DNA of 64,000 nt from assembly GCF_017302985.1 (NCBI RefSeq), contig NZ_JAFIMU010000007.1, positions 930,001 through 994,000 on the forward strand, read 5' to 3'. This DNA is from Corallococcus macrosporus. GTDB taxonomy: Bacteria; Myxococcota; Myxococcia; Myxococcales; Myxococcaceae. Of the stretch, positions 28,600 through 40,349 are shown one piece after another. A program made the translations under genes and the position numbers. How positions within the stretch are numbered: the stretch's first letter is position 1; every line of letters begins with the position of its first letter. Under the pieces are notes generated by a model. It was not told the DNA's origin. It made no database searches and saw only the letters and a program-made list of their open reading frames with translations.

Positions 28600-30639
28600 A
28601 TGCGTCGTAGCAAGTGGATGGTGGGCCTGGTGGCGTCCGCGCTGACCGTCGCCGGTTGTGGTCAGGAGTCCTTCGCGCCCGAAGCCGAGGGCCCTGGCAG
28701 CGTGATGAAGGCGCCGCTGGACGCCGCGTGGGCCGTGGGTGTCGCGTACTCCGTGGGCACGCGCGTCACCTATGAAGGCCGCGTCTATCAATGCCGTCAG
28801 GCCCACACGTCCCAGGCGGACTGGACGCCTCCGGCCGTGGCGTCGCTGTGGCTGGACCTGGGCCCCGTCACGGGCGGCGGCGACACCACCGCCCCCGTCG
28901 TCTCCGCGTCGAGCAGCAAGACCAGCGTCACCGCCGCGGGCTCCATCACCGTCTCCGGCAGCGCCACCGACGACACGGGCGTGACGAAGATCGAGATTCT
29001 CGAGAACGGCACGCTCGTCGCCACCGCGTCGTCCTATACGCGCGGGTTCTCCGGCTCCGGGCAGAACGGCACGTACACGTACACCGTGAAGGCCTACGAC
29101 GCCGCGGGCAACGTGGGCTCGAAGACGGTCACCGTCACCGTCGCCATCCCCTCCAACGGCGACGTCACCGCCCCCGTCGTCACCGCCAGCGCCAGCGCGT
29201 CGCGCATCACCGCCGCCGGCTCCTTCACCATCTCCTCGAGCGCCACCGACAACGTGGGCGTGACGAAGGTGGAGATCCTGGAGAACGGCACGCTCGTCGC
29301 CACCGCGACGTCGTTCACCCGGACCATCTCCTCGTCCGCGCAGAACGGCACGTACACGTACACCGTGAACGCGTACGACGCGGCCGGCAACGTGGGCTCG
29401 AAGACCGTCAGCGTCGTGGTGGAGCTGCCCACGACGCCTCCGCCTCCGGGTGGCAAGCGCATCGTCGGGTACTTCACCGCGTGGGGCATCTACGGCCGCA
29501 ACTACCAGGTGTCCAACGTCCCGGCGTCGAAGCTCACGCACATCAACTACGCCTTCTCCAACATCTCCCCGGACGGCAAGTGCATCCTCGGCGACCCGTT
29601 CGCGGACATCGACAAGGGCTTCGGCTACCCCGGCGAGTGGGACCCCGGCGCGCTGCGCGGCAACTTCCGCGCGTTCAAGGAGCTGAAGAAGACGAACCCG
29701 AACCTCAAGCTGCTCATCTCCATTGGCGGCTGGTCCTGGTCCAAGTACTTCTCGCAGGTGGCCGCCACCGCCGCGTCGCGCACCGCGTTCGTGAAGTCCT
29801 GCGTGGACCTGTACGTGAAGGGCCAGTTCCCCGGCGTCACCCCGGCCAACGGCGTGGGCGTGTTCGACGGCATCGACGTGGACTGGGAGTACCCCACCGG
29901 CGGCGGCCTGCCGGACAACATCAGCAGCCCCGCGGACAAGGTGAACTACACGCTGCTCATGCAGGAGTTCCGCACCCAGCTGGCCGCCGTGACGGCGCAG
30001 ACGGGCCAGCCCTACCTGCTCACCATCGCGTCGGGCGCGTCACCGGACCTGCTCGCCAACAAGCAGGAGACCGTGAAGCTGGCCGGCATCCTCGATTGGA
30101 TCAACGTGATGTCCTACGACTACCACGGCGCCTTCGAGAGCACGGTCAACTTCCACTCCGCGCTCAACCGCGTGACGGGCGACCCGGGCGCCAACGACGG
30201 CTTCTACACCGACGGCTCCATCTCCAAGATGCTCCAGCTGGGCGTGCCCGCGTCCAAGATTGTCCTGGGCGTGCCCTTCTACGGCCGCGGCTGGGGCAAC
30301 GTGCCCAACGTGAACAACGGCCTGTTCCAGTCCGGCGTCCCCACCAAGGGCACGTGGGATGACGGCCAGTCCGGGCTCACCGGCGTGTTCGACTACAAGG
30401 ACCTCAAGGCCAACTACGAGCGCGCGGGCTCCGGCTACTCGAAGTTCTTCCACCCGGAGAGCAAGCAGGCCTACGTCTACAGCCCCACGACGAAGGTGTG
30501 GGTGGCCTACGACGACGTGCAGAGCATGAACGCCAAGTCGGACTACATCCTGGCCAAGGGCCTGGGCGGCGCGATGTTCTGGGAACTGAGCGGCGACGAC
30601 GGCAGCCTCGTCAACGCGCTCTACGGCAAGCTCCACTGA
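28600..30639 (+). CDS. GH18 chitinase lipoprotein with chitin-binding and two Ig-like domains
   Basis: A 679-residue secreted endochitinase, lipid-anchored (lipobox VAGC, Cys 20). Domain order: CBM5/12-type chitin-binding module at about 40-92 (AWAVGVAYSVGTRVTYEGRVYQCRQAHTSQADW...LW); two nearly identical bacterial Ig-like domains at about 97-188 and 190-278; a Pro-rich linker; and a GH18 catalytic barrel from about 288. The catalytic motif DGIDVDWE is at 423-430 (acid Glu 430), with the LISIGGWSWSKYF and MSYDYHG signature blocks. The domain repeat is 93 residues apart and visible in the DNA. The start is ATG 28600 with GCGAGGAG upstream; nagA precedes and a strong terminator follows. Confidence 0.95.
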   Translation: MRRSKWMVGLVASALTVAGCGQESFAPEAEGPGSVMKAPLDAAWAVGVAYSVGTRVTYEGRVYQCRQAHTSQADWTPPAVASLWLDLGPVTGGGDTTAPVVSASSSKTSVTAAGSITVSGSATDDTGVTKIEILENGTLVATASSYTRGFSGSGQNGTYTYTVKAYDAAGNVGSKTVTVTVAIPSNGDVTAPVVTASASASRITAAGSFTISSSATDNVGVTKVEILENGTLVATATSFTRTISSSAQNGTYTYTVNAYDAAGNVGSKTVSVVVELPTTPPPPGGKRIVGYFTAWGIYGRNYQVSNVPASKLTHINYAFSNISPDGKCILGDPFADIDKGFGYPGEWDPGALRGNFRAFKELKKTNPNLKLLISIGGWSWSKYFSQVAATAASRTAFVKSCVDLYVKGQFPGVTPANGVGVFDGIDVDWEYPTGGGLPDNISSPADKVNYTLLMQEFRTQLAAVTAQTGQPYLLTIASGASPDLLANKQETVKLAGILDWINVMSYDYHGAFESTVNFHSALNRVTGDPGANDGFYTDGSISKMLQLGVPASKIVLGVPFYGRGWGNVPNVNNGLFQSGVPTKGTWDDGQSGLTGVFDYKDLKANYERAGSGYSKFFHPESKQAYVYSPTTKVWVAYDDVQSMNAKSDYILAKGLGGAMFWELSGDDGSLVNALYGKLH

Positions 30640-30673
30640 CGTCCGTCCCCTGAGAGACGGGGCACCCACACCG

Positions 30674-30719
30674 GGGCCGGCACGGGCATCCAGCGCCCGC
30701 GCCGGCCCTGTGCGTTTTT
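30674..30719 (+). terminator. strong Rho-independent terminator after the chitinase
   Basis: A 14-bp stem with one mismatch (30674-30687 pairs with 30695-30708, GGGCCGGC outer half) closes on a 7-base loop and is followed by TTTTT at 30715-30719. It ends the deaminase-nagA-chitinase unit. Confidence 0.9.
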
Positions 30720-30901
30720 CCGCCGTTGCCTCCACGGGCACACCCCGCCCCACACCGGTCCGGCATAGAGTGGGACGCGAATTGGTTGCCTGCCCGCCGT
30801 CCGGGGCCGCATGCAGGGGAAGGCCGTGACGGGTCCGCCTGTTCACTGGCGTCATCGCCCCCTGCCTGCCCCCGGGCGCCGTCGAACTTCGAGGAGAACG
30901 G

Positions 30902-33900
30902 ATGTCGCGTTTCACATCGCTGGCCGCACTTGTCGTGCTCACCTGCCCCGTGCTGGGGCTCGCGAAGCCGAACGCGGACGACCGGGCCCGCGAGTACGCG
31001 GCCGAGGCCGTCAAGGCCGCCAACTCGCCGCGCGGCGGTGCCGCCCTCCTGCGCATGCACGCGCTGGTGGATGACGTGGAGGACCTCACCCCGCTGGTGA
31101 GCACCTACCAGCAGATTGCCTCCCGCCGCACGTCGGACGTGAACACGCGCACCACCGCTCAAATCCTCCTCATGGACGCGGAGCGCTCGCGCGGCCGGAT
31201 GGTGCGCGCCAACGAGGTCCGCCAGTGGCTGGGCTTCGTCAACGACTACTACGTCGTCGGCGGCTTCGAGAACGAGGGCAAGGCCGGCTGCGACACGGAC
31301 TTCGGTCCGGAGGCCGCCAACCTGGACCTCACCGCGCGCTACCCCGGCGCGAAGGGCCACGAGGCCACCTGGCGCAAGCTGTCCGTCACGTCCGCGGACG
31401 GCTACGTGGACCTGGCCACCGCGGTGCGCCCCAACAAGGAGTCCGTGGCGTACGCGCTCACCTGGCTGGAGGTGCCGCAGGACACGCGCGTGGCGCTGGG
31501 CCTGGGCACCTCCGGCGGCTACCGCCTGTGGGTGAACGGGCAGCTCGCGTCCAAGGAGGACCGCTACAACCTGCCGCGCCCGGACCAGACGCGCGTGTCG
31601 GTGAAGCTCAAGAAGGGTCTCAACCGCGTGCTGGTGAAGGTGTGCCAGGAGTCCGGCCCGCTGGGCTTCTACCTGCGCTCGGAGACGGCCTCCGCCCGCG
31701 CCTCGCTGCCCGCCAAGGCCCCCGCCCTGGACCGCATGCCCGCGCCCGCGCCGCAGCCGCTGCCCACGCTGACGTCCTCCCTGCGCGCGCTGGTGGAGAA
31801 GAACCCGGACGACGCGCAACTGCGCGGTGACTACGCCCAGGTGCTGGCCTTCTTCCGCGCCTATGACGAGCGCGAGCACACCGCCAGCGCCGAGGCCGCG
31901 CTCGCGGCACAGAACGCGCCTGGCGACGCGCGGTTGCAGGTCCTGGCCGCCAACACCCAGACGGACGACCTCAACGAGCGCCGCCGCTTCCTGGAGGCCG
32001 CCGTGAAGGCGGACCCCACCTACGCCCCCGCGCGCCTGGCGCTGGCGGACCACGAGATGGACCGCGGCCACCCGGAGCGCGTGCAGCCGCTGCTCGCCCC
32101 CATCCTGGAGAACGAGGACGGCCGCAACGTGCCGGGCGCGCGCCTGCTGCTCGCCCGCGCGGCGGAAGGCCTGGGCGAGCGCGCCCGGGCGCACGCGCTG
32201 GTGGAGGAGGCCTTCCGTCAGCAGCCGCGCGTGCCCCGCGTGGTGCGCGTGGCCGCCGCCGCGTCCCGTCAGCTGGGCCGCGACCAGGAGGCCATGGACC
32301 GCATGCGCGTGGTGCTGGCGCTGCGCTACGACGACACCAACACCCGCCGCCAGCTGGCCTCCATGCTCGCGGACGCGGGCAAGGTGGACGCCGCCGAGCG
32401 CGAGTACGCCAAGCTCACCGACCTGAACCCCTTCGACAACGGCAGCCGCGTGCGGCTGGCGGAGCTGAAGGCCGCCAACGGCGCCGTGGAGGAGGCCACC
32501 GCCCTCTTCACCGAGGCCAAGGCCCTCTCCCCGGACGAGCCGGAGGTCTACGAGCGCGAGGGCCGCGCGCTGCTCGCCGCCGGTCAGCGCGAGCCCGCCC
32601 TGGCCGCCTTCGAGCGCTCGCTCCAGCTGCGCCCGCAGAACCCCGGCCTCAAGGAGGCGCTGCGCACGCTCAAGGGCGAGTCCGAGAGCGCGGGCACCCA
32701 GTACCTCGTGGACGCGAAGCCGCTGTCCAAGGAGGCCGAGGGCTACATGAACGAGGACGCCCTCTACCTCGTCGACAACACCTACGTGCGCGTGCAGAAG
32801 AGCGGCCTGTCCAGCCGCATGCAGCAGATGGTGGTGCGCGTGTTCAACCAGCGCGGCGTGGACGCGTTCCGCAGCGTGCCGGTGACGTACTCGCCGGACC
32901 GCCAGGAGGTGCGCGTGCTGCGCGCCCGCGTGACGAAGCCGGACGGCTCCGTGGTGGACAGCTACGGCGACGCGGACCGCAACATCAACGAGCCCTGGAC
33001 GGGCATGTACTACGACGCCCGCGCGCGCATCCTGTCGTTCCCGTCGCTGGCCGCCGGTGACACGCTGGAGCTCACCTACCGCCTGGACGACACCGCGCAG
33101 GACAACCTGCTGTCGGACTACTGGGGCGACGTGGAGAGCGTGCAGGGCACCTATCCGAAGGTCCGCTTCCAGTACGTCGTGGACATGCCCAAGGAGCGGC
33201 CGCTGTACTGGAACAAGAGCCGCCTGGCCGGCGTGGAGCAGCAGCAGGAGGCCCCGGAGTCCGGCCGCACCGTGTACCGCTTCGGCGCGAAGCACGTCTC
33301 CAAGGTGGTGCCGGAGCCGGGCATGCCGGGCTGGGCGGAGGTCGCGCAGAACCTGCACATCTCCACGTACAAGACGTGGGACCAGGTGGGCCACTACTGG
33401 TGGGGCCTGGTGCGGGACCAGCTCCAGCCCAACGCGGAGCTGAAGACCACCGTGGATCAGGTGCTCACCGGCGTGGACCGCAAGGACCAGCTCGCCGTCG
33501 TGCGCGCCATCTACTCGTTCGTCGTCACCAACACCCGCTACGTGGCGCTGGAGTTCGGCATCCACGGCTTCAAGCCGTATCGCGTGGACCGCGTGCTCGC
33601 GCGCCGCTTCGGTGACTGCAAGGACAAGGCGAGCCTCATCCACTCCATGCTGAAGGTGGCGGGCGTGGACAGCAAGCTGGTGCTCCTGCGCATGCGCAAC
33701 CTGGGCGCGCTGGACGCGGAGCCCGCGTCGCTGGCGGCCTTCAACCACGCCATCGCGTACGTGCCGAAGTTCGACCTGTACCTGGACGGCACCGCGGAGT
33801 TCCACGGCGCCAAGGAGCTCCCGAGCGCGGACCGCGTCGCCAACGTGCTGGTGGTGGACCCCAACGGCACCAGCAACTTCCTCACCACGCCGGAGGCGAA

Positions 33901-34564
33901 GGCGGACGACAACAAGACGACGCTGGCCATGGACGTGGCGCTGCGTCCGGACGGCGGCGCGGACGTGAAGGGTGTCAGCAGCGTGTCCGGCCAGTCCGCG
34001 CCGGACTACCGCCGCGCCTACCGCCCGGAGTCCACGCGCAAGTCCACCTTCGAGCGCGCGTGGGCGCAGAGCTTCCCCGGCCTCACCGTGCGCGAGGTGA
34101 AGCTCAGCGACACCACCCGCCTGGATGACGACGTGACGCTGGACTTCAACATGGGCATCCCGCGCTACGCGGAGGTGCTGCCCGGCGGCAGCCTGCGCTT
34201 CCTGCCCTTCGGCACGGGGCGCACCTACCAGCAGGCGTACGCGTCGCTCGCCGAGCGCCGCTTCGACCTGGTGATGCAGAGCCCCTGGGTGAACACCTTC
34301 AAGCTGCGCTACACGCTGCCCGGCGGCTACACCGTCGCGGAGATGCCGCAGGCGGTGGAGGAGACCACGAAGTTCGGCCACGTGAAGCTGAGCTACCGCG
34401 TGGAGAACGGCGCGCTCGTCGCCGACGGCGAGGTGGCCCTCTCCGTCGCCCGCATCAAGGCGGACGAGTACCCCCAGTTCCGTGAGTTCCTGGGCCGCGT
34501 GGACCGCGCCTTCGGCCGCCGCATCCTGCTCCAGGGTCCGGGGCAGAAGACGGCTTCGCGGTAA
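30902..34564 (+). CDS. secreted DUF3857/transglutaminase-like protein with TPRs
   Basis: A 1220-residue envelope protein with a signal peptide (LAALVVLTCPVLGLA). Domain order: an N-terminal helical region; a beta-sandwich resembling PA14/sugar-binding domains (VALGLGTSGGYRLWVNGQLASK, KLKKGLNRVLVKVC) at about 190-260; TPR helices at about 300-600; a DUF3857 domain near 620-870; and a transglutaminase-like core with Cys 906 (FGDCKDK), His 949 (FNHAIAY) and Asp 962 (YLDGTAE), a full catalytic triad at the usual spacing. The end is a DUF2569-like beta region. Substrates of such proteins are unknown. A related half-protein lies at 62300 and beyond. Confidence 0.85.
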   Translation: MSRFTSLAALVVLTCPVLGLAKPNADDRAREYAAEAVKAANSPRGGAALLRMHALVDDVEDLTPLVSTYQQIASRRTSDVNTRTTAQILLMDAERSRGRMVRANEVRQWLGFVNDYYVVGGFENEGKAGCDTDFGPEAANLDLTARYPGAKGHEATWRKLSVTSADGYVDLATAVRPNKESVAYALTWLEVPQDTRVALGLGTSGGYRLWVNGQLASKEDRYNLPRPDQTRVSVKLKKGLNRVLVKVCQESGPLGFYLRSETASARASLPAKAPALDRMPAPAPQPLPTLTSSLRALVEKNPDDAQLRGDYAQVLAFFRAYDEREHTASAEAALAAQNAPGDARLQVLAANTQTDDLNERRRFLEAAVKADPTYAPARLALADHEMDRGHPERVQPLLAPILENEDGRNVPGARLLLARAAEGLGERARAHALVEEAFRQQPRVPRVVRVAAAASRQLGRDQEAMDRMRVVLALRYDDTNTRRQLASMLADAGKVDAAEREYAKLTDLNPFDNGSRVRLAELKAANGAVEEATALFTEAKALSPDEPEVYEREGRALLAAGQREPALAAFERSLQLRPQNPGLKEALRTLKGESESAGTQYLVDAKPLSKEAEGYMNEDALYLVDNTYVRVQKSGLSSRMQQMVVRVFNQRGVDAFRSVPVTYSPDRQEVRVLRARVTKPDGSVVDSYGDADRNINEPWTGMYYDARARILSFPSLAAGDTLELTYRLDDTAQDNLLSDYWGDVESVQGTYPKVRFQYVVDMPKERPLYWNKSRLAGVEQQQEAPESGRTVYRFGAKHVSKVVPEPGMPGWAEVAQNLHISTYKTWDQVGHYWWGLVRDQLQPNAELKTTVDQVLTGVDRKDQLAVVRAIYSFVVTNTRYVALEFGIHGFKPYRVDRVLARRFGDCKDKASLIHSMLKVAGVDSKLVLLRMRNLGALDAEPASLAAFNHAIAYVPKFDLYLDGTAEFHGAKELPSADRVANVLVVDPNGTSNFLTTPEAKADDNKTTLAMDVALRPDGGADVKGVSSVSGQSAPDYRRAYRPESTRKSTFERAWAQSFPGLTVREVKLSDTTRLDDDVTLDFNMGIPRYAEVLPGGSLRFLPFGTGRTYQQAYASLAERRFDLVMQSPWVNTFKLRYTLPGGYTVAEMPQAVEETTKFGHVKLSYRVENGALVADGEVALSVARIKADEYPQFREFLGRVDRAFGRRILLQGPGQKTASR

Positions 34565-34600
34565 TCGCGGACACTCGCGGCGCCTGATGGACGCCGCTTC

Positions 34601-34636
34601 GCACGGAGGGCTTGACCCGGACGCGGCCCTCCGTGC
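34601..34636 (+). terminator. perfect 11-bp hairpin between the DUF3857 gene and the next gene
   Basis: GCACGGAGGGC at 34601-34611 pairs with GCCCTCCGTGC at 34626-34636 over a 14-base loop, followed by TTAAG, not a T-run. It lies 37 bases after the stop and 13 before the next ATG. It may terminate or attenuate. Confidence 0.5.
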
Positions 34637-34648
34637 TTAAGCAGGTGC

Positions 34649-36940
34649 ATGCACCGTGCACGCGCGCTCGTCCTTGGCTGCCTGCTGGTGGCGGGGGCCG
34701 CCACCGCCGCTCCCGTCGTCCAGCTCCCCGAAGGCGGCCGGGCGGTGGAGGTCATCCCCAAGGGCGTGCTGTGCGGCCCCGTGCGCGGCGGCTGGGTGCT
34801 GGAGGGCCGCACCCTCAAGCCGCCCACCCGCGCGGAGGAAGCCAGCCGCACGCTGGAGCTGAAGGTCGCCGCGGATGAAGCCGGCTGCGCCACGGCCACC
34901 GACACCGTGGTGGTGGTGGCCACCGCGCCCTTCCCGCGCATCGACAGCGCTTCCACGACCTTCTACCCGGATGACGGGCGGCTGGAGCTCAAGGGCACCG
35001 GCCTGAAGAACGTGGCCATCGCCTGGTCCGGGACGCCCCGGGGCGCGGACCCCAAGACGACGACGCTGGACGGCCAGGACGTCTGCCTGGAGCCCAACGG
35101 CCCCTCCGAGTGCGCCGTCCCGCTGACGCCCGGCCTGCCCACGGACGCGACGCTGTCGTGGGTGCCCGCGTACGGCCGCCGGGGCGCGGACGTGACGACG
35201 TACGACGCCAACGGGCGCTTCCTGGACGACGAGTACTTCCGCCTGCGCCCCGGCCGCACCGTGCTCACGCGGCCCCTGGTGCAGTCCTCCGGCGTGGACC
35301 TGTCCAAGGGCCCCGGCTACGCGGCGGTGACGCACTCGGAGGCCATCGCCTCCGTGGACTGCGGCACCGCGCGGTGCGAGGTGGCCGAGGGCGCCGTGTC
35401 CATCCGCAACGTGCCGGGCCTGAACCCCACGGTGAGCTTGCGCCTGCGGCTGGTGCCGCGCGTGTTCTTCGCGAAGGGCGACGCGCTGGAGACGTCCGTG
35501 GCGGAGACGCTGCCCGTGCTCGCGTGCCCGCTGTCCGCCGTGGAGGGCACGGTGCTGCGCGACGCGGAGGACTCCGGGCTGGTGATGCGCCTGGACGCGG
35601 CCTGCGCGCACGACCCGCGCGGCCTGCTGTGGACGGTGAACGGGGCGCGCGTGCGCGTGGAGCGCGTGGTGAAGGCGCAGGACGGCACCTACGTGCTGTT
35701 GCGCACCAGCGGCACCAACGAGCCGCAGGTCACCGTCACCGCCATCACCTCCCGCGTGGACGGCACGGTGGTGGCGTCGGAGACGGCGGAGACGCGGCCC
35801 GTGCCGGACCCTCGCGCGACGCTGGAGCTGCCCGGCCACGGCACCATCGACTTCGTGCCCACCAACCGCCCGGCGGAGGTGACGGTGGCGTCCAACGGCG
35901 GCCTGGGCCGCTTCGTGCTGCGCCCGCTGGGCGGCGCGTACACCGTGACGACGCGCGAGTCCGCCACGCTCATCCAGGGCGAGGCCACCGCGGGCGGCTT
36001 CGTGTCGCTGCGCTTCGGCTACCGGCTGCCCACGCTGCCGGCGGAGCTGGCCACGTCCGACCTGTTCCTCACCAGCGAGCGCGTGCAGCGCGCGGTGCGC
36101 GAGGCCAGCGTGCCCACCAACGTGGAGAACCTGGTGGAGTTCCTCTGCGCGGACAAGGAGGGCAACGACGAGAAGCTCTCCCCCAGCCGCCCGCACCGGG
36201 TGGACTACGCCATGCGCAACACCTGCCGCGTCATCATCCACCGCGAGCGCCTCACGCCGGAGGAGGGCAACCAGGAGATCACCCTGCGCATCACCGTCAC
36301 GAAGTCGGACGGCTCCGTGCGCGGCGAGAGCAGCGTGGACCAGCGCCTGTTCCTGCGCCCCAAGGGCGAGGTGCGCGTCATCCCCGTGCAGGGCAACCTG
36401 GGCCAGTACGACCGCATCCTCGTGCAGGTGTCGCACGTCGCGGATGAATCCCGCTACGCGCTCTCCACGGTGGACCGCACGGGCCTGCCGTCCGCGCAGT
36501 GGACCGCCATCGTGCGCGGCGGCATGTTCCGCCTCTACACCATGGCCACCATCCCCGCGGGCCTCTACCGCGCGACGCAGCCCTCGGGACAGCTGGCCAT
36601 CAACTTCGGCGTGCTGTCGCGTCTGGCGCTGCTCAACAACGAGGGCCAGGAGCGCCTGCTGGGCATCGAGATGGGCCTGATGGGCCTGGGCCTGGTGCCG
36701 CAGTCCGGCGACATCCAGTTCCCGCCCACGCTCGCGGTCGTCATGGGGCTGGGGTTGCGCGTGCCCATCGGTCCGGGCGCGGCGGTGGGCGCGCAGGCGT
36801 GGATTGCCCGCGAGTTCCGGGGCGACATCACCCGGCGCACCAGCGGCGACCCCAACACCGACACCGTGGTGCCCTCCAGCAAGTGGTCCTTCATCTTCGG
36901 ACCCAGCATCTCCGTGGGCAACGTGGGCTTCAACCTCTGA
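34649..36940 (+). CDS. large secreted protein of unknown function
   Basis: A 763-residue protein with a signal peptide (MHRARALVLGCLLVAGAATA). The mature region is beta-rich and low in recognisable motifs. There are Cys pairs near the start (VIPKGVLCGPV...EAGCATATD) and repeated Ig-like strands (FVPTNRPAEVTVASNGGLGRFVLRP). The end has Gly-rich strands (GLMGLGLVPQSGDIQFPPTLAVVMGLGLRVPIG, FGPSISVGNVGFNL), suggesting an outer-membrane-type C-terminus. I do not recognise the family. The ATG lies in the 10-base palindrome GTGCATGCAC. It closely follows the DUF3857 gene and may act with it. Confidence 0.7.
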   Translation: MHRARALVLGCLLVAGAATAAPVVQLPEGGRAVEVIPKGVLCGPVRGGWVLEGRTLKPPTRAEEASRTLELKVAADEAGCATATDTVVVVATAPFPRIDSASTTFYPDDGRLELKGTGLKNVAIAWSGTPRGADPKTTTLDGQDVCLEPNGPSECAVPLTPGLPTDATLSWVPAYGRRGADVTTYDANGRFLDDEYFRLRPGRTVLTRPLVQSSGVDLSKGPGYAAVTHSEAIASVDCGTARCEVAEGAVSIRNVPGLNPTVSLRLRLVPRVFFAKGDALETSVAETLPVLACPLSAVEGTVLRDAEDSGLVMRLDAACAHDPRGLLWTVNGARVRVERVVKAQDGTYVLLRTSGTNEPQVTVTAITSRVDGTVVASETAETRPVPDPRATLELPGHGTIDFVPTNRPAEVTVASNGGLGRFVLRPLGGAYTVTTRESATLIQGEATAGGFVSLRFGYRLPTLPAELATSDLFLTSERVQRAVREASVPTNVENLVEFLCADKEGNDEKLSPSRPHRVDYAMRNTCRVIIHRERLTPEEGNQEITLRITVTKSDGSVRGESSVDQRLFLRPKGEVRVIPVQGNLGQYDRILVQVSHVADESRYALSTVDRTGLPSAQWTAIVRGGMFRLYTMATIPAGLYRATQPSGQLAINFGVLSRLALLNNEGQERLLGIEMGLMGLGLVPQSGDIQFPPTLAVVMGLGLRVPIGPGAAVGAQAWIAREFRGDITRRTSGDPNTDTVVPSSKWSFIFGPSISVGNVGFNL

Positions 36941-36967
36941 AGCCCACCCGGGACGTGGCGCGGCGGG

Positions 36968-39142
<2,175 letters not shown>

Positions 39143-39155
39143 AGACCCACTAGCT

Positions 39156-40298
39156 CTATTCACCCCCTGCGGAAATGGCTACCACCTCCTGTGCCGGGCG
39201 GACGTTTACCGGCCCCTGGGCCGCCCGTGACCAGCCGAGCCGGACCAGCAGCGCGGGCTCCTTGCCGGCCTTCCAGATGAAGGCGTCCAGCACGTAGTGC
39301 GTGGCCTGCGGCAGTGCAAGCAACGGCACCACGAGCGCCAGCACATCGGCCTCCAGGACAGGTCCCGTGTCGCCGAACAACACCGGGCGGTCGTGCCACA
39401 CGAGCACGTCCCACAGGCCCTCCTCCAGCAGCGCCAGCACGCCGAGGAACAGCAGGAAGCCGGGCAGCCCCGCGCGCAGGAGCCCCCCCAGTCCGCCGAA
39501 GCCCCCTTCCGCGTGGCGGCCGCGCGCGTAGCGGAACAGCAGCGCGAAGTACGGCACGCCGTGCAGCACCACGTTCATCACCGTGAAGGCGAAGTCGTCC
39601 CGCGCGAGCACGATGCCGCCGAACCACGCCACCCACGTGGCCACCACCAGCAGCACCTTGCCGGCCTGCACGCCGTCGCCCCGCGCGATGCGGAAGGACT
39701 GGAAGCCCGCCCACAGGCAGAGCACCGCCGCGTGCGCGCCCAGCGCCACGGTGCCCGCCCACGCGGGGAGCCCGGCGAGGAAGTCGTTCTCCACGAACCA
39801 CCAGAAGGCGCGCGGCAGGTTCGCGTGCCACCAGATGACGGGCCCCAGCGTGGCGGCGTAGACGGCGGCCGCGTCCAGGCGCCGCTCGAAGGAGGACGCG
39901 CGCGCCTTGCGGTCGTAGAGCGCCACCCAGCCGTACTGCTGGCGGATGAAGTGGAACAGCGCCACGTACGCGAACAGGCTCCAGAACACGCCCGGAGACA
40001 CCAGGTACGCGAAGACGCCCACCGCGTACGCCGCGAGCGGCGCGCCCACGTAGAGGCCCGCGCGGCGCGACACCTCCTCGCCGTCCAGGTACGTGCGGAA
40101 CAGCGTGGACCAGACATGCGCCACGTCCACGCCCACCACGAACAGCAGCCACGCCCACGCGGGCGTGTCCCCCACCGCCCCCAGCCACGGCGCGGCCAGC
40201 ACGAAGGCCACCGACGCGAGCGCGCTGCCGGCGAACACGGTGAGGTCCACGCCACGGCCGAACAGCCAGGCCTGCGTGGGAGCGAGGAGACGGGGCAT
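39156..40298 (-). CDS. multi-pass membrane protein of unknown function
   Basis: A 380-residue protein with about nine predicted membrane helices (FGRGVDLTVFAGSALASVAFVLA, AWAWLLFVVGVDVAHVWSTLFRTY, FWSLFAYVALFHFIRQQYGW...). Conserved-looking polar residues within helices (HVWSTLFRTYLD, HFIRQQYGW, HANLPRAFWWFVEND) suggest an enzyme or transporter, but no family is recognised. It is the first gene of a likely operon with the trehalose synthase/phosphatase; this association is positional only. Confidence 0.75.
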   Translation of the reverse strand: MPRLLAPTQAWLFGRGVDLTVFAGSALASVAFVLAAPWLGAVGDTPAWAWLLFVVGVDVAHVWSTLFRTYLDGEEVSRRAGLYVGAPLAAYAVGVFAYLVSPGVFWSLFAYVALFHFIRQQYGWVALYDRKARASSFERRLDAAAVYAATLGPVIWWHANLPRAFWWFVENDFLAGLPAWAGTVALGAHAAVLCLWAGFQSFRIARGDGVQAGKVLLVVATWVAWFGGIVLARDDFAFTVMNVVLHGVPYFALLFRYARGRHAEGGFGGLGGLLRAGLPGFLLFLGVLALLEEGLWDVLVWHDRPVLFGDTGPVLEADVLALVVPLLALPQATHYVLDAFIWKAGKEPALLVRLGWSRAAQGPVNVRPAQEVVAISAGGE

Positions 40299-40349
40299 CG
40301 GGACCGCGAGCCTACCAGCCCGCCCGCGCCGCGCATGGCTTCCGGGCCC

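Noticed and set aside
28888-29433. Direct repeats considered as CRISPR or a mobile repeat
   Set aside because: They are in frame, 93 codons apart and encode Ig-like domains of the chitinase.
30611-34381. 1256-codon antisense frame opposite the DUF3857 gene
   Set aside because: Low-complexity Arg/His/Val/Leu-rich sequence with no motif; the plus-strand gene has signal peptide and catalytic triad.
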